DNA of 34,555 bases from Rhodobacterales bacterium (GTDB lineage: Bacteria; Pseudomonadota; Alphaproteobacteria; Rhodobacterales; Rhodobacteraceae): contig JANYFE010000001.1 of the NCBI GenBank assembly GCA_025362795.1, positions 1-34,555 of the forward strand. The letters run 5' to 3'. The notes beneath the pieces are model-generated. The model did no database searches and was not told where the DNA came from. It was given only the letters and a program-made list of their open reading frames with translations. A program made the position numbers and the translations under genes. This document shows, in pieces, positions 6,769-16,534 of this stretch (the first letter of the stretch is position 1; every line of letters starts with the position of its first letter).

Positions 6769-7253
6769 TTCGCCCAGACGGCCGAACTGGCCGTCATCCG
6801 CATCACCACCTGATCCGCCAGCAACCGGACCAGTCGCAGGGCGGCGTCCGCCTCGGCGGCAAGACCCGCGACGGTCGAGCCTGTGGCGGAATAGGACGTG
6901 AAACTCTCGACATGGCCACCCGTCACCCGGACGCCATCCGCCCGTCGGGTCAGCGACCAGTCGACGGCCCCGGTCAGGTTGTACCGGGTGATCGCCCCCG
7001 CAGGTGTGATGCCGACGCCAATCGGGGCCGTGGTGATCGCATAAGCCAGATCAAACGCCGGCGTGGTGGGCCGACCCAATTGTTCATCCATCCGCTGCAC
7101 AAAGTCGAAACTGTTCTTGTCCGTGGGGTCCGCCGTACGCACCGCGCCCAACAGCCCTTCTGCCGGCCCCTTCGTGCCAAAGGCGGGCGTGAACCCGCAA
7201 GCGGACAGCGCCAGAAAGGCCAATACGCTGCGGCGGCTGGAACAGGACGGCAC
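6765..7253 (-). CDS. lptE: LPS assembly lipoprotein LptE
   Basis: The product has a basic start, a hydrophobic stretch and a lipobox (LAFLALSAC followed by GFTPAFG), then a LptE-like body (FDLAYAITTAPIGVGITPAG, ITRYNLTGAVDW). LptE plugs the LptD barrel in the outer membrane to deliver LPS. GTG 7253 is chosen as start because it leaves a normal-length lipoprotein signal, with AAGG about 9 bases upstream. The longer open frame back to 7523 has no matching family sequence and runs through palindromic non-coding DNA. Length is 162 aa. The order leuS-lptE-holA is typical. Confidence 0.87.
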   Translation of the reverse strand: MPSCSSRRSVLAFLALSACGFTPAFGTKGPAEGLLGAVRTADPTDKNSFDFVQRMDEQLGRPTTPAFDLAYAITTAPIGVGITPAGAITRYNLTGAVDWSLTRRADGVRVTGGHVESFTSYSATGSTVAGLAAEADAALRLVRLLADQVVMRMTASSAVWAK

Positions 7254-7293
7254 CCGCTGCACGCCTTGATCAGAAAGCGCCGGGGCCGGATCA

Positions 7294-7466
7294 GCGGCTT
7301 GCCGGTGGCAAGCTGCCCGGTCTTTGACTGAAGGCGTAAGCCGCAAGGCGAGGGGGGTGGAGCAATCCCGCCCTGTCCAATCGGGCCGCGCCTGACTGGG
7401 CGGGCGCGTCTTCGCGCTTGCCGGGGGCAGGCAGGCGCGGCCTGATTTGGCGTGGGCCAAATCCGG
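7294..7466. repeat. Cluster of palindromes between leuS and lptE
   Basis: The 256-base gap after leuS holds three inverted-repeat structures. GCGGCTTGCC/GGCAAGCTGC (7294-7303 and 7307-7316) has a 3-base loop and one G-T pair. GGCCGCGCCTGACTG (7384-7398) pairs with CAGGCAGGCGCGGCC (7428-7442), one mismatch, and encloses GCGCG-TCTT-CGCGC (7404-7417). GATTTGGC/GCCAAATC (7444-7463) has a GTGG loop. No U-run follows on the minus strand, so they are not simple terminators. The density suggests a repeat element or an mRNA processing/stabilising region. Confidence 0.6.
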
Positions 7467-7509
7467 CAAGAAAGAAAGAACGCGCGCGCCTATCAAACCC
7501 TGTCCTGCT

Positions 7510-10116
7510 CTAGACAACCACATTGATGATGCGCCCCGGAACGACGATGAATTTCTTGATGGGTTGCCCCGCCAGAAACTTGATCACATCCTCATGCGCC
7601 AGCGCCAGCTTTTCAACCTCATCCGCGGCCATATCCTTGGGCACGCTGATTTCCGCCCGCCGCTTGCCGTTGATCTGAATGGGCAGCGTCACGGTATCCT
7701 CCACCAGCAGGGCAGGGTCCGCCTTGGGCCAGGCCGCTTGGGCACACAGGCCCGCGCCACCCTGAAAGGTCCAGATGCTTTCCGCGATATGCGGCGTCAT
7801 CGGGCACATCAGTTGCGCCAGCGTGCGGATCGCCTGCTTCATCGCCGCAGTGGAGCCATCGGCCTTGGCCAGAACATTCGTGAACTCATACAGCTTGGCG
7901 ATGGCCTTGTTGAACGCAAAACCCTCGATCCCCGCCGTCACCTCCTGCACCGCCCGCGCCGTCGCCCGCAGCAGGGCATCATCATCGGCCCCCACATGAT
8001 CCGCAGGCATATCGCCAATCCGGCCGCACAACGTCCACAACCGCGCGAGGTGCTTGTAAGTCGCCTCCGCGCCCGAAGCCGTCCACTCCACATCCCGCTC
8101 GGGCGGCGAGTCCGACATCACAAACCACCGCGCCGTATCCGCGCCAAAACTGGCAATGATGTTCATCGGATCGACGACGTTCTTTTTGGATTTGGACATC
8201 TTGGCAGAGGGGTGAATGCGAACTTTCTTTCCGGTCGCCTTGAGAACCATGTTCTCCAAATCGACTTCTTCCGGAAGGTGGTAAACGACCTTGAAGGTTG
8301 GCAATTCAAAGGGCTGACCATCTTGGGCTGAGCCGCTTATTGTAAATGGACTTTTTTCGCCTTCGCTCGTGTAAATCTCATGCGTCACCATCCCTTGCGT
8401 GAACAACGCATTGAAAGGCTCGATGGCCATACCCGGCAGATGCCCCGTCTTCATCATCGCCCGTGCGAAGAACCGCGAATACAGCAGATGCAGGATCGCA
8501 TGTTCCACCCCGCCGATATACTGGTCCACATTCATCCAGTAGGCAGCCTCGGTCATATCGGTAGGCGTCGCCGCATGCGGGGCGGTAAACCGCGCGAAAT
8601 ACCAGGACGAATCCACGAACGTATCCATCGTATCCGTCTCGCGCCGCGCCGCCGCCCCGCACTTGGGGCAAGCCACATCGCGCCACGTCGGATGCCGGTC
8701 CAAGGGATTGCCCGGAATGTCGAACGTCACGTCATAGGGCAACTCGATCGGCAGGTTCTCTTTCTTCTCCGGCACCACGCCACAGGCCGCACAATGCACC
8801 ACCGGAATAGGACAGCCCCAATAGCGTTGCCGTGAAACCCCCCAGTCCCGCAGCCGGTAGTTCGTGACACCCCGCCCAATCCCCCGCGCCTCGCATTCCG
8901 CAATCGCCGCCGCGACCGCATCCTCGCCCGTCTGCACCTCCGCCCCGGCAAAGCCGCGCACATATCGGACGCGTTCAGACTTCATCGGCACAAATGCCTC
9001 GGTCAGCGCGACCCCATCCTCGCCGACAAACACCGCCTCAATCGGCAGGCCGTATTTCGTCGCAAACTCGAAATCCCGCTGGTCATGCGCCGGGCAGCCA
9101 AAGATCGCCCCGGTGCCGTAATCCATCAGCACGAAGTTGGCGATATACACCGGCAACTCCCAAGCGGGGTCCAAGGGATGCTTCACCCGCACCCCGGTAT
9201 CCAGCCCCAGCTTCTCTGCCGTCTCCAGCACCTCAGCCGAGGTTCCCCCCCGCCGACACTCCGCCACAAAGGCCGCAACCTCGGGGCTGGACGCCTCCAA
9301 AGCCTTGGCCAAAGGATGATCCGGGCTGATCGCCGCAAAACTCGCCCCCAGCAACGTATCCGGCCGTGTCGTATAAACCTCGATCCGCTCGAACCCCGCC
9401 GGAGCCGCCACCGTCTCGAACCCAAACTGCAAGCCACGGCTTTGCCCGATCCAGTTCGCCTGCATCAGCCGCACTTTTTCCGGCCAGTCCTTCAACCCGT
9501 CCAGCGCCGCCAGCAATTCGCCCGAATAATCCGAGATCTTGAAAAACCACTGCGTCAGCTCCCGCCGCTCCACCAGCGCGTTCGACCGCCAGCCGCGCCC
9601 GTCGATGACCTGCTCGTTGGCCAGAACCGTCATATCCACCGGATCCCAGTTCACCACCGCAGCCTTCCGGTACACCAGCCCGGCCGCCATCATGTCCAGA
9701 AACATCGCCTGCTGCTGACCATAGTATTCCGGGTCACAGGTCGCAAACTCGCGGGCCCAGTCAATCGACAGGCCCAAGGGCTTCATCTGCGCCTTCATGT
9801 CCGCGATGTTGGAATAGGTCCAATCCTTGGGATGCCCCCCCCGCTCCATCGCGGCATTCTCGGCGGGCATGCCGAAGGCGTCCCACCCCATCGGGTGCAG
9901 CACAGAAAACCCGCAGGCCGCCTTGTAGCGCGCCACCACGTCGCCCATCGTATAGTTGCGCACATGCCCCATGTGGATGCGCCCCGACGGATAGGGGAAC
10001 ATCTCCAGCACATAATACTTGGGCTTCTTGGGGTCATGCCGGGCGGTAAAGACCCCAGCCGCATCCCAGGCCTGCTGCCACTTCGCTTCGATCACCGCAG
10101 GTTCATAGCGCGACAT
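7510..10116 (-). CDS. leuS: Leucyl-tRNA synthetase
   Basis: The class I signature is complete: [17 protein letters not shown] (HIGH box) near residue 45 and KMSKS near residue 630. Between them lies the editing domain ([13 protein letters not shown]...). The anticodon-binding domain and a short C-terminal domain close the 868-aa protein. The start ATG 10116 is preferred over ATG 10137 because AAAGGG lies upstream and the family begins MSRYEP. About 8185-8390, just before KMSKS in the region of the leucine-specific insertion, uses AT-rich codons unlike the rest and carries roughly 20 extra residues ([17 protein letters not shown]...). The frame remains intact, so the enzyme should be active. 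Confidence 0.96.
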   Translation of the reverse strand: MSRYEPAVIEAKWQQAWDAAGVFTARHDPKKPKYYVLEMFPYPSGRIHMGHVRNYTMGDVVARYKAACGFSVLHPMGWDAFGMPAENAAMERGGHPKDWTYSNIADMKAQMKPLGLSIDWAREFATCDPEYYGQQQAMFLDMMAAGLVYRKAAVVNWDPVDMTVLANEQVIDGRGWRSNALVERRELTQWFFKISDYSGELLAALDGLKDWPEKVRLMQANWIGQSRGLQFGFETVAAPAGFERIEVYTTRPDTLLGASFAAISPDHPLAKALEASSPEVAAFVAECRRGGTSAEVLETAEKLGLDTGVRVKHPLDPAWELPVYIANFVLMDYGTGAIFGCPAHDQRDFEFATKYGLPIEAVFVGEDGVALTEAFVPMKSERVRYVRGFAGAEVQTGEDAVAAAIAECEARGIGRGVTNYRLRDWGVSRQRYWGCPIPVVHCAACGVVPEKKENLPIELPYDVTFDIPGNPLDRHPTWRDVACPKCGAAARRETDTMDTFVDSSWYFARFTAPHAATPTDMTEAAYWMNVDQYIGGVEHAILHLLYSRFFARAMMKTGHLPGMAIEPFNALFTQGMVTHEIYTSEGEKSPFTISGSAQDGQPFELPTFKVVYHLPEEVDLENMVLKATGKKVRIHPSAKMSKSKKNVVDPMNIIASFGADTARWFVMSDSPPERDVEWTASGAEATYKHLARLWTLCGRIGDMPADHVGADDDALLRATARAVQEVTAGIEGFAFNKAIAKLYEFTNVLAKADGSTAAMKQAIRTLAQLMCPMTPHIAESIWTFQGGAGLCAQAAWPKADPALLVEDTVTLPIQINGKRRAEISVPKDMAADEVEKLALAHEDVIKFLAGQPIKKFIVVPGRIINVVV

Positions 10117-10206
10117 GTCAGACCCTTTCGCATGCACCCGGCGGAATTACACCGACCGCAGGGTCAAGGTCCAGCCTGACCGGGCATCACACCCGAAATA
10201 GCCCGG

Positions 10207-10752
10207 TCACAGCTTGCTGTCGGCGATTCTCAACTGCCGCGCCCGCGATAGAATCGCGTCCTCGACCGCGCGAACGGTTTCCGGTGCCACAGTCCCGCCA
10301 CCTTTGGTCTGCATCGCCAGCTTTAGCGCGCGGGCGTCCAGCGCCGGGTCTTGCACGAAAATCGTGGCGCGGTAGGCGCGGCCACCGCCGGGCGGCACGC
10401 CATATCCGGTCACGATTACCCCGGTAAACGGATCGACCGATTCAATCGGCAGGAAATTCAGCACATCCAGCGAGGCATTCCAGATGTATTTGTTGACCTT
10501 GACCACCGTGTTGGGGTCGTCCTGCTTGCGGAAAATGTCCCAGATCGTCGAGCGCGGTTTGTCGGTGCCCGCTGCATGGGCCAGCGCCGCGGTCTGCGCC
10601 TCGTTGGCGGCGCGGCTGTCAACCGAAGCCGCGCGACCGCCGCCCAAACCGAACAACCCTTTGCCACCGCTGGCATTTCCTCCGCCGCAGGCCGCAAGAA
10701 CGACCGACAACGTCAGGGCAAGCACAGCGTTAAGACAGTGGCGAGTGGTCAT
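10207..10752 (-). CDS. DUF3576 lipoprotein
   Basis: ATG 10752 gives 181 aa with a lipoprotein signal (LALTLSVVLAAC followed by a Gly-rich linker). The conserved part is the DUF3576 pattern: STIWDIFRKQDDPNTVVKVN, YIWNASLDVLNFLP, and a GYGVPPGG segment. It is expected to be anchored in the envelope; its function is unknown. A longer upstream frame is rejected because it lacks the signal at its N-terminus. It lies upstream of leuS on the same strand with a 90-base gap. Confidence 0.85.
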   Translation of the reverse strand: MTTRHCLNAVLALTLSVVLAACGGGNASGGKGLFGLGGGRAASVDSRAANEAQTAALAHAAGTDKPRSTIWDIFRKQDDPNTVVKVNKYIWNASLDVLNFLPIESVDPFTGVIVTGYGVPPGGGRAYRATIFVQDPALDARALKLAMQTKGGGTVAPETVRAVEDAILSRARQLRIADSKL

Positions 10753-11160
10753 CCGAACCCCCAGTTGACATAGGCGTTGTCTAACGGACTGCACCGGGCG
10801 TGCCAAGGCTTTTCCCCTGCCGCGCATCCGGCGGGCCGGTGCCGCGATTCGATTCCCCATGCCGGGGCGGCACGGTCGCCACAGCGGGGCAGGGCGCACG
10901 GAAATCGGGCCCTTCCAACCGGCCCTGTCGTCGGCGCACTGTGCCGGTTACAGCCACAATCCTGCCCAAATAGCAGATGTGTCCCTTCGTGGGGCGGGAC
11001 CGTGGCAGAACTGTGGCAAAGCTGCACCAATGAATTTGCGATAGCCCGCCCGACCTGTGCTGCGCGTTGCAATCGCGGCCGTGACAGAGGAAAGAAGGGC
11101 ATACCCAGTTCGGATTCGCCTGAATTGGGCCACACCCTAGATGAGACAACGAGGGAAACT
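10753..11160. promoter_or_regulatory. Porin upstream region with hairpin, no gene seen
   Basis: This 408-base gap lies between the divergent DUF3576 and porin genes. GTGCCGC (10839-10845) pairs exactly with GCGGCAC (10867-10873). CCCAGTTC/GAATTGGG forms an imperfect repeat close to the porin start. The open frames here lack family resemblance and plausible starts. A porin promoter must be present, but I cannot pick the boxes with confidence. Confidence 0.45.
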
Positions 11161-12075
11161 ATGAAAAAGATTCTTCTTGCTACCACCCTGCTGGCAATGA
11201 CCGCTGGCTATGCTTCCGCTGAAGTTGCCATCTCTGGCTCGGCCCGCATGGGTATCGTCCAGTCCCGTGTTGGAGCTGTTGCTGCCGGCGCTGGTGTTGA
11301 CGGCATCCTTGGCACTGAAGACGATACCGCAGCCGTTGCTGGCTCGGTTGAAGCTCGGTTCAGCTCGCGCGTTCGGATCCAGTTCGACGCAACCGGCACC
11401 ACCGATGGCGGCCTGTCGTTCGGCGCTTCGATGCGCGCTGATCAAGACGGCGGCAACACTGATGGCACCGCAAACGGTTCTTCGACCGTGTTCGTTTCCG
11501 GCTCGTTCGGCAAACTGACCATGGGCGACGTGGCTGGCGGCGCTGCTGACGAACTGGTTGGCCAGATCTCCGGCGTGGGCTACACCGGCCTGGGCGACAG
11601 CAACGAAATCGGCTTCCTCGGTTCAACCGCGACCGCCGCGCGTTATGACTACACTTCGGGCAACCTGAGCGTCGCTCTGGGCACCAGCCAGACCACCGCC
11701 GCTGCCGGCGCTGACAAGAACTCGATCGCCGTGAAATACGCGACCGACAAGTACAACGTTGCTCTGGGCTACGAAACCGTCACCGGCGACAACCAACTGT
11801 CGCTGAAAGTCGGCGCAACCTTCGGTGGCGCTACCGTGACGCTGAAAGGCGCCAAGAACAACACCGGCAAGACCGAGTATGGCGTTTCGCTTGACTACGC
11901 GGTGAACCCGGCTCTGAAAGTGACCGCGTTCTACACCGATCACAAGAACGCTGGCACCAAAGCAATGGGCGTAGGTGCTTCCTATGACCTCGGCGGCGGC
12001 GCTTCGGTTGTTGGCGGTGTTGTCGATAACGGCACCGACACTCTCGCCGACATGGGCGTAACGATGTCCTTCTGA
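11161..12075 (+). CDS. Outer-membrane porin (Rhodobacter type)
   Basis: ATG 11161 follows GAGGGA at good spacing and opens a clear signal peptide (MKKILLATTLLAMTAGYASA). The mature protein starts EVAISGSARMGIV and consists of alternating strands with Gly-rich turns. It contains the loop-3-like GSFGKLTMGDVAGGAADEL and ends in MGVTMSF, the terminal Phe expected for insertion by the BAM machinery. At 304 aa it matches the 16-strand Rhodobacter porins. The codon pattern (many GCT, GTT, CTG) differs from neighbours in the way highly expressed genes do. A strong terminator follows within 25 bases. In-frame upstream sequence to 10777 is not coding. Confidence 0.93.
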   Translation: MKKILLATTLLAMTAGYASAEVAISGSARMGIVQSRVGAVAAGAGVDGILGTEDDTAAVAGSVEARFSSRVRIQFDATGTTDGGLSFGASMRADQDGGNTDGTANGSSTVFVSGSFGKLTMGDVAGGAADELVGQISGVGYTGLGDSNEIGFLGSTATAARYDYTSGNLSVALGTSQTTAAAGADKNSIAVKYATDKYNVALGYETVTGDNQLSLKVGATFGGATVTLKGAKNNTGKTEYGVSLDYAVNPALKVTAFYTDHKNAGTKAMGVGASYDLGGGASVVGGVVDNGTDTLADMGVTMSF

Positions 12076-12096
12076 TCCACCCGGATCTGATGGCGG

Positions 12097-12129
12097 AAAG
12101 AGCGGGCTTCGGCCCGCTCTTTTCTTTTT
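12097..12129 (+). terminator. Rho-independent terminator of the porin gene
   Basis: AAAGAGCGGGC (12097-12107) and GCCCGCTCTTT (12112-12122) form a perfect 11-bp stem with a TTCG tetraloop. It is followed by TCTTTTT. It lies 22 bases after the porin stop. Confidence 0.95.
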
Positions 12130-12171
12130 GGCGCTGCGGTGTCCTTCTGCACTGCCACGCAGGAGCATCCC

Positions 12172-12825
12172 ATGTCACTTCCCGACATCCGCAACCGTCT
12201 GGCCGCAGCCGTTGCCGCCGCAGGTCGCACCCCCGGCACGGTCACCTTGATCGCAGTGTCCAAAGTGCAGCCCGAGGCGCGGGTTCTGGCCGTTCTGGAA
12301 CAGGGTCAACGGACTTTCGGCGAAAACTACGTCCAGGAGGCGGCAGCGAAATGGCCCGGCTGGCGCCAGACCTTCGGCCCTTTGCAGGTTCACATGATCG
12401 GTCCCTTGCAAACCAACAAGGCCAAACAGGCGGTTGAGCTGTTCGACGCCATCCACACCCTTGACCGCGTCACGCTGGCCGAAAAACTGGCGCGGCTGGC
12501 CCAGACCCGTGGCACCTGCCCGCAGCTGTTCATTCAGGTCAACACCGGATCGGAACCGCAAAAGGCTGGCGTGTTGCCCGAGGCACTGGATGCCTTCCTG
12601 CGCGAGTGTCGCGCGATGGATCTGACCCCCTTTGGCCTGATGTGCATCCCGCCCGAAGCCAGCGATCCGCTACCGCATTTCCAGATGCTCGCCGCCATGG
12701 CTGCCCGCAACGGCCTGTCCGGCCTGTCGATGGGCATGAGCGGCGACTTCGAGGCCGCCATTACCGCCGGTGCAACCCACATCCGCGTCGGTTCTGCGAT
12801 CTTTGGCGACCGCAATTATCCATAG
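12172..12825 (+). CDS. yggS: YggS/PROSC family pyridoxal-phosphate protein
   Basis: The 217-aa protein has the PLP-binding lysine motif LIAVSKVQP, then FGENYVQEAAAKW, HMIGPLQTNKAKQAV, FIQVNTGSEPQKAG, GLMCIPPEA, and the C-terminal LSMGMSGDFEAAI plus IRVGSAIFG phosphate-binding segments. It is a single-domain PLP carrier involved in vitamin B6 homeostasis, with effects on amino-acid and keto-acid pools; no catalytic activity is established for the family. ATG 12172 is used because AGGAG (12161-12165) precedes it; the earlier ATG 12139 lies in the terminator region. Confidence 0.93.
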   Translation: MSLPDIRNRLAAAVAAAGRTPGTVTLIAVSKVQPEARVLAVLEQGQRTFGENYVQEAAAKWPGWRQTFGPLQVHMIGPLQTNKAKQAVELFDAIHTLDRVTLAEKLARLAQTRGTCPQLFIQVNTGSEPQKAGVLPEALDAFLRECRAMDLTPFGLMCIPPEASDPLPHFQMLAAMAARNGLSGLSMGMSGDFEAAITAGATHIRVGSAIFGDRNYP

Positions 12826-12859
12826 ACCAGGTGCGAACCCACCGCCCCTCGACGGTGTG

Positions 12860-14746
12860 TCAGGTCAACCAGACCCGCGCATAGGGCGGCAGCGCGATCT
12901 GCCCGTGATGCGCCGTCACCGGGCTGTCCGACAGCGCGTCCCGCATCAGGGTGATCCCCCACAACCGCACCTGCGCCTCGGGCAGGTTCAGCCAATGCTC
13001 GGTCATGTTGTAAAGCCCGACCAGCGCTCCGGTCGGCGACTTCCGCTGCACCACGAACAACCCCGCCAGCCCGCCATCCAGAATCTGCACCGGATAGCCC
13101 GCATGCAGCGCAGGGGTCGCCCGCCGGCGTGCCAGAATCTCCTTCACCCCGCGAAACACCTGCCCCAAGGCCCCGTCATCCGAATGTCGGTAAGCGGCGG
13201 CATGCCAGTCCATCCGGGGCCGGTGAATCCACCGGCTGTCATGGGCATGCTCCGGCACCTCGGCATAACCGTGATCGTTCAGCGTCGCCAACTCGTCGCC
13301 CATATAAATCAGAGGTATGCCGCCAAATCCCGCAATCAGCGCATGGCCCAGCAAAATCCGCTGCACCGCCAGATCGGCGTCATTGGAATTGCCCTCGTTC
13401 AGGGCCTTTTCGAGCCCGGCAAGCGAGGCGAAACTGCCCGAAATCCGCTTGTCCCCGGTGGCCTTGTTCTCTTGAAACAACGCACCCCGCGCAAAAGTGC
13501 CGGGAAAGCTGCCCTCATAGAAATTCGACAGGAAATTGCGATGCGCCGCCCCAGAGATTTGCAGCGCCGCCGCATCCTCATCCGTCACCGCCCAGCCAAT
13601 ATCGTCATGGCAGCGGATATAGGTCGCATAGGTCGCATTGGTCAGCCGGTCGGGGAAATGGCTCGACAGCACATGCCGCATCAACCGCGTATCCCGCGTC
13701 GCCAAAGCTCCCCAGAACTGCACCATCAGGCTGTTGTGATACGCAAGGTTGCCTTCGCGCCCGTCATGCTTGCCGCGCCCCAGATAGGGTAGCATCTCGG
13801 CGGGTGCGACAATCGCCTCCTCCAGATGAAGGACGGCCGGGCAGGCGATGCGGCAACAGGCCCGCAGCGCCTGCAACAGCATATGAACCTCCGGTTCCGA
13901 CTGGCACCGCGTGCCCAGCCGCTTCCACATGAACGCCACCGCATCCAACCGCAGCACGTCGACGCCCTTGTTGGCCAGATGCAGCATGATCTCGACGATT
14001 TCGAGAAACACCTGCGGATTGGCCCAGTTCAGATCCCATTGATGTTCGTTAAACGTGGTCCACACCCATTTGCCGAAATGCGGATATTCGGTGAAATTGC
14101 CCGGCGCGTTGTCCGGAAACACCTCGACCAGATTGCGTTCATACCGGCGCGGTTCGGCGGGGTCGTCGAACATCAGATAATAGTCCTGATACGTCGCATC
14201 GCCCTTGGCCGCCGCCTGCGCCCAGGCATGTTCCTTGGCGGTGTGGTTCAACACCAGATCGACGCAGACCGAAATCCCCCGCGCCCGCAGCGCCGCCGAC
14301 ACTTCCTCGAAATCCGCCATACTGCCGTAGTCGGGGTTGATCGCCCGGTAATCCATCACCGAATAGCCGCCATCGCTGTCTCCGGGCCGCGGTTTCAGGC
14401 AGGGCATGAAATGGACATAGGTGATGCCCAGGTCTTCCAGATAATCCAGCTTGTCCAGAACGCCGCGCAGCGTTCCGGCAAAGCGGTCGATGTAGAACAC
14501 ATAGCCCGCCATATCGGGTCTTTGAAACCAGTCCGGCTCCAGATCGCGCTTCAAATCCAGCCGTTTCAAATCGGCCGGGCGCGCCGCCCAGCCCTGACGC
14601 ATCGCCGCCAGCAAACGCTCGCGGAAACTGTCATAGTCGGGATGGCGGCCATAAAGCGCCTCCAGCATCGGCCACAGATCGGCATTGCTGCGCTCCAGCC
14701 GCAATCCAAAAATTTCGTCAACCGCACTGGACGCTGCCTTGGCCAT
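12860..14746 (-). CDS. Amylosucrase-like GH13 glycoside hydrolase
   Basis: The 628-aa protein shows the GH13 (beta/alpha)8 motifs: VCVDLVLNHTAKEHAW, the nucleophile region GVDVLRLDAVAFMWK, the acid/base HLEEAIVAPAEMLPYLG, and YIRCHDDIGWAV with the third acid. An N-terminal helical domain (LWPMLEALYGRHPDYDSF, with FRERLLAAM following) and FHAHDS-type C-terminal parts fit amylosucrase (GH13_4). That enzyme makes alpha-glucan from sucrose or hydrolyses sucrose. The start ATG 14746 is chosen because GGAGGA lies directly upstream. No sucrose transporter or regulator is adjacent. Sucrose hydrolase or trehalose synthase activity cannot be excluded from sequence alone. Confidence 0.82.
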   Translation of the reverse strand: MAKAASSAVDEIFGLRLERSNADLWPMLEALYGRHPDYDSFRERLLAAMRQGWAARPADLKRLDLKRDLEPDWFQRPDMAGYVFYIDRFAGTLRGVLDKLDYLEDLGITYVHFMPCLKPRPGDSDGGYSVMDYRAINPDYGSMADFEEVSAALRARGISVCVDLVLNHTAKEHAWAQAAAKGDATYQDYYLMFDDPAEPRRYERNLVEVFPDNAPGNFTEYPHFGKWVWTTFNEHQWDLNWANPQVFLEIVEIMLHLANKGVDVLRLDAVAFMWKRLGTRCQSEPEVHMLLQALRACCRIACPAVLHLEEAIVAPAEMLPYLGRGKHDGREGNLAYHNSLMVQFWGALATRDTRLMRHVLSSHFPDRLTNATYATYIRCHDDIGWAVTDEDAAALQISGAAHRNFLSNFYEGSFPGTFARGALFQENKATGDKRISGSFASLAGLEKALNEGNSNDADLAVQRILLGHALIAGFGGIPLIYMGDELATLNDHGYAEVPEHAHDSRWIHRPRMDWHAAAYRHSDDGALGQVFRGVKEILARRRATPALHAGYPVQILDGGLAGLFVVQRKSPTGALVGLYNMTEHWLNLPEAQVRLWGITLMRDALSDSPVTAHHGQIALPPYARVWLT

Positions 14747-14803
14747 GGAATCCTCCGACACTGGCCGGAGTTTAAGCTTTCCAAAGCGTTTTGAGAAGGC
14801 CTG

Positions 14804-15301
14804 TCAGTGCCGGATGATTAGTCGGGTTTCGTGGCGCATCCGGCCAGCGATCCAGCGCAGGTCGGCGGCGGCAAAGGCAACACAACCCGCTGTGGCATGA
14901 TGCGGGCCACGCCATGTGTGCATAAAGATCGCAGACCCCCGGCCCGGAACCGAATAGGGCCAGTTCCAGTCGGTGATCAGGATCAGGTCATATTGCGGAT
15001 CGGCGCGGGTCAGATTTTCGTGGCCGTAGGCGTGCGGCGCGCGCACCATCAGGTTGTAATCGGGGTCGCGCGGATCGTCGGACCACAAGTCTACCGGGCC
15101 GAACGCCTTTGCCCAGTCGGCGGGCTTGGTGATCCGGTCGGGCCGGTACAGCATCCCGACGATCCGGTGCGTGCCCGCAGGCGTCGCCCCGTCGCCCTCA
15201 CGCTTGCGGTCCGTAATGCCGCCGCGCCCGATGGTGCAGGCAAAACGCCGGCCCATGAACCGCGCCCCCCACCGGGTCACCACAATGTCGGCAGGCGTCA
15301 C
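14804..15301 (-). CDS. L,D-transpeptidase (YkuD-fold) family protein
   Basis: The 165-aa protein carries the catalytic signature [19 protein letters not shown] (His and Cys of YkuD-type L,D-transpeptidases), preceded by [14 protein letters not shown] and a DDPRDPDYN segment typical of this subgroup. No signal peptide is evident, so the location is uncertain. The reaction in the family is peptidoglycan cross-linking or cleavage of meso-DAP links. It starts at GTG 15301, overlapping the ribA stop (GTGA), so it is translationally coupled to ribA. Confidence 0.85.
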   Translation of the reverse strand: MTPADIVVTRWGARFMGRRFACTIGRGGITDRKREGDGATPAGTHRIVGMLYRPDRITKPADWAKAFGPVDLWSDDPRDPDYNLMVRAPHAYGHENLTRADPQYDLILITDWNWPYSVPGRGSAIFMHTWRGPHHATAGCVAFAAADLRWIAGRMRHETRLIIRH

Positions 15302-16386
15302 AACAGATGCCCCGACTTGGCCACCTTGGTCGCCAGATACGCCTCGTTCTGCGCGGTCAGCCCCACATGCAGCGGCACCCGCTCTGTCACCGCCAGCCCG
15401 CAGCCCGTCATCATCGCAATCTTGCGTGGGTTGTTCGTCATCAGCCGTACCGAATGAAATCCCATCCGCCGCAGAATGTCGGCCCCGATCCGGAAATCCC
15501 GCTCGTCATCCTCGAACCCCAGCCGGTGATTGGCCTCCACCGTATCAAAGCCCTGATCCTGCAAGGAATAGGCCCGCATCTTGTTGGCCAACCCGATCCC
15601 GCGCCCTTCTTGATTAAGATACAGCAGCACCCCGGACCCTTCAGCCCCCATCTGCGCCAAGGCCGCCTTCAACTGCGGCCCGCAATCGCATTTCAGACTG
15701 CCCAGCACATCGCCGGTGAAACACGCCGAATGCAGCCGCGCCAGAACCGGGGCCGACCGGTCCGGCCGCCCGATCTCAACCGCGTAATGCTCCTCACCGC
15801 CATCTTCGGGCCGGAACACCTGCACGCGGCCCGCCTGCGATGCCACCATCGGCACCCGGGCCGAGGATACCGGATGCAACGGCGACAGCCGCATCAGTTC
15901 CGGCACAATCTCGGCCAGCGTCAGAAAGGTCAGCCCCTCCCGCGCCGCCAAAACCAACCCATCGGGCACATGAACCAGCAACACCGCAGGCAGCAACCGC
16001 GCCGCCTTGGCCAGCGCCAGCCCCGCCCGGTGCAAATCCGCCCCGCCCTCGCGCAAGGCGTTCAGCGGCCCCTTCATCGGCACCCGCAAATCATCCGCCG
16101 GGTCCGCCAGTGCCCGCAGCCACGCCAGCCCGACATCCGCAGGCACCGCAATCCGCGCCAGATCACCATCATAGGCCCGCGCCTTCAGCGTCTCGGCCCG
16201 GTGCAGCGTCAGCGCCAGTTCCGGCCGCCCCAAGCCCCGGAAATCCGCCAGCCGCGCCGCTGACAGCTCTTCCACCGCCACCACCAGCGCCGCGCGGCCA
16301 TCATCCGCCAGGACCACAGGCACGCCCATGCGCAAATCGCCCCGCGCTCGGGCCAGCTTTTCGACGGTGGTTGGGGCAAGACTCAT
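15298..16386 (-). CDS. ribA: GTP cyclohydrolase II with degenerate N-terminal domain
   Basis: Residues from about 190 on are a complete GTP cyclohydrolase [22 protein letters not shown] with the three zinc cysteines, [31 protein letters not shown] and [11 protein letters not shown]. It converts GTP to the first pyrimidine intermediate of riboflavin synthesis. The N-terminal about 180 residues occupy the place of a RibB-like domain but do not show the usual RibB active-site motifs, so DHBP synthase activity is doubtful. At 362 aa the length is normal for this bifunctional-type layout in Rhodobacterales. It forms a two-gene unit with the L,D-transpeptidase. Confidence 0.93.
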   Translation of the reverse strand: MSLAPTTVEKLARARGDLRMGVPVVLADDGRAALVVAVEELSAARLADFRGLGRPELALTLHRAETLKARAYDGDLARIAVPADVGLAWLRALADPADDLRVPMKGPLNALREGGADLHRAGLALAKAARLLPAVLLVHVPDGLVLAAREGLTFLTLAEIVPELMRLSPLHPVSSARVPMVASQAGRVQVFRPEDGGEEHYAVEIGRPDRSAPVLARLHSACFTGDVLGSLKCDCGPQLKAALAQMGAEGSGVLLYLNQEGRGIGLANKMRAYSLQDQGFDTVEANHRLGFEDDERDFRIGADILRRMGFHSVRLMTNNPRKIAMMTGCGLAVTERVPLHVGLTAQNEAYLATKVAKSGHLL

Positions 16387-16410
16387 GACACCTACTTAGG
16401 CACCCCTGAC

Positions 16411-16428
16411 GGAAATTGAAACATTTCC
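16411..16428. promoter_or_regulatory. Operator-like inverted repeat between ribA and the response regulator
   Basis: GGAAAT (16411-16416) and ATTTCC (16423-16428) are exact inverted arms with a 6-base spacer. They lie in the 148-base divergent gap, 25 bases upstream of ribA. The position suits a regulator site for ribA. No FMN riboswitch is visible here. Confidence 0.4.
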
Positions 16429-16534
16429 CACCCCTGCGACACGTCCGCGTGACAGCACTGTTGCAAATCTTGCCCTGTGCGGGATCACGGCGCATCTGTC
16501 TGACAACGGGCACGCCGCCCGAGTGGAGATGACG

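Noticed and set aside
7254-7523. N-terminal extension of lptE from 7523 to the lipoprotein start
   Set aside because: The added residues have no family resemblance, run through strong palindromes and would bury the lipobox; GTG 7253 gives a normal lipoprotein.
10839-10873. tRNA-like GATTCGATTCC string with a 7-bp stem
   Set aside because: The arms close a simple hairpin; no acceptor, D or anticodon arms can be drawn around it.
10777-11160. N-terminal extension of the porin frame
   Set aside because: It has no Shine-Dalgarno and would put about 130 residues before a perfect signal peptide; ATG 11161 is clearly the start.
12826-12859. CACCG/CGGTG repeat between yggS and the amylosucrase gene
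   Set aside because: Only five base pairs and no U-run; too weak to call a terminator.
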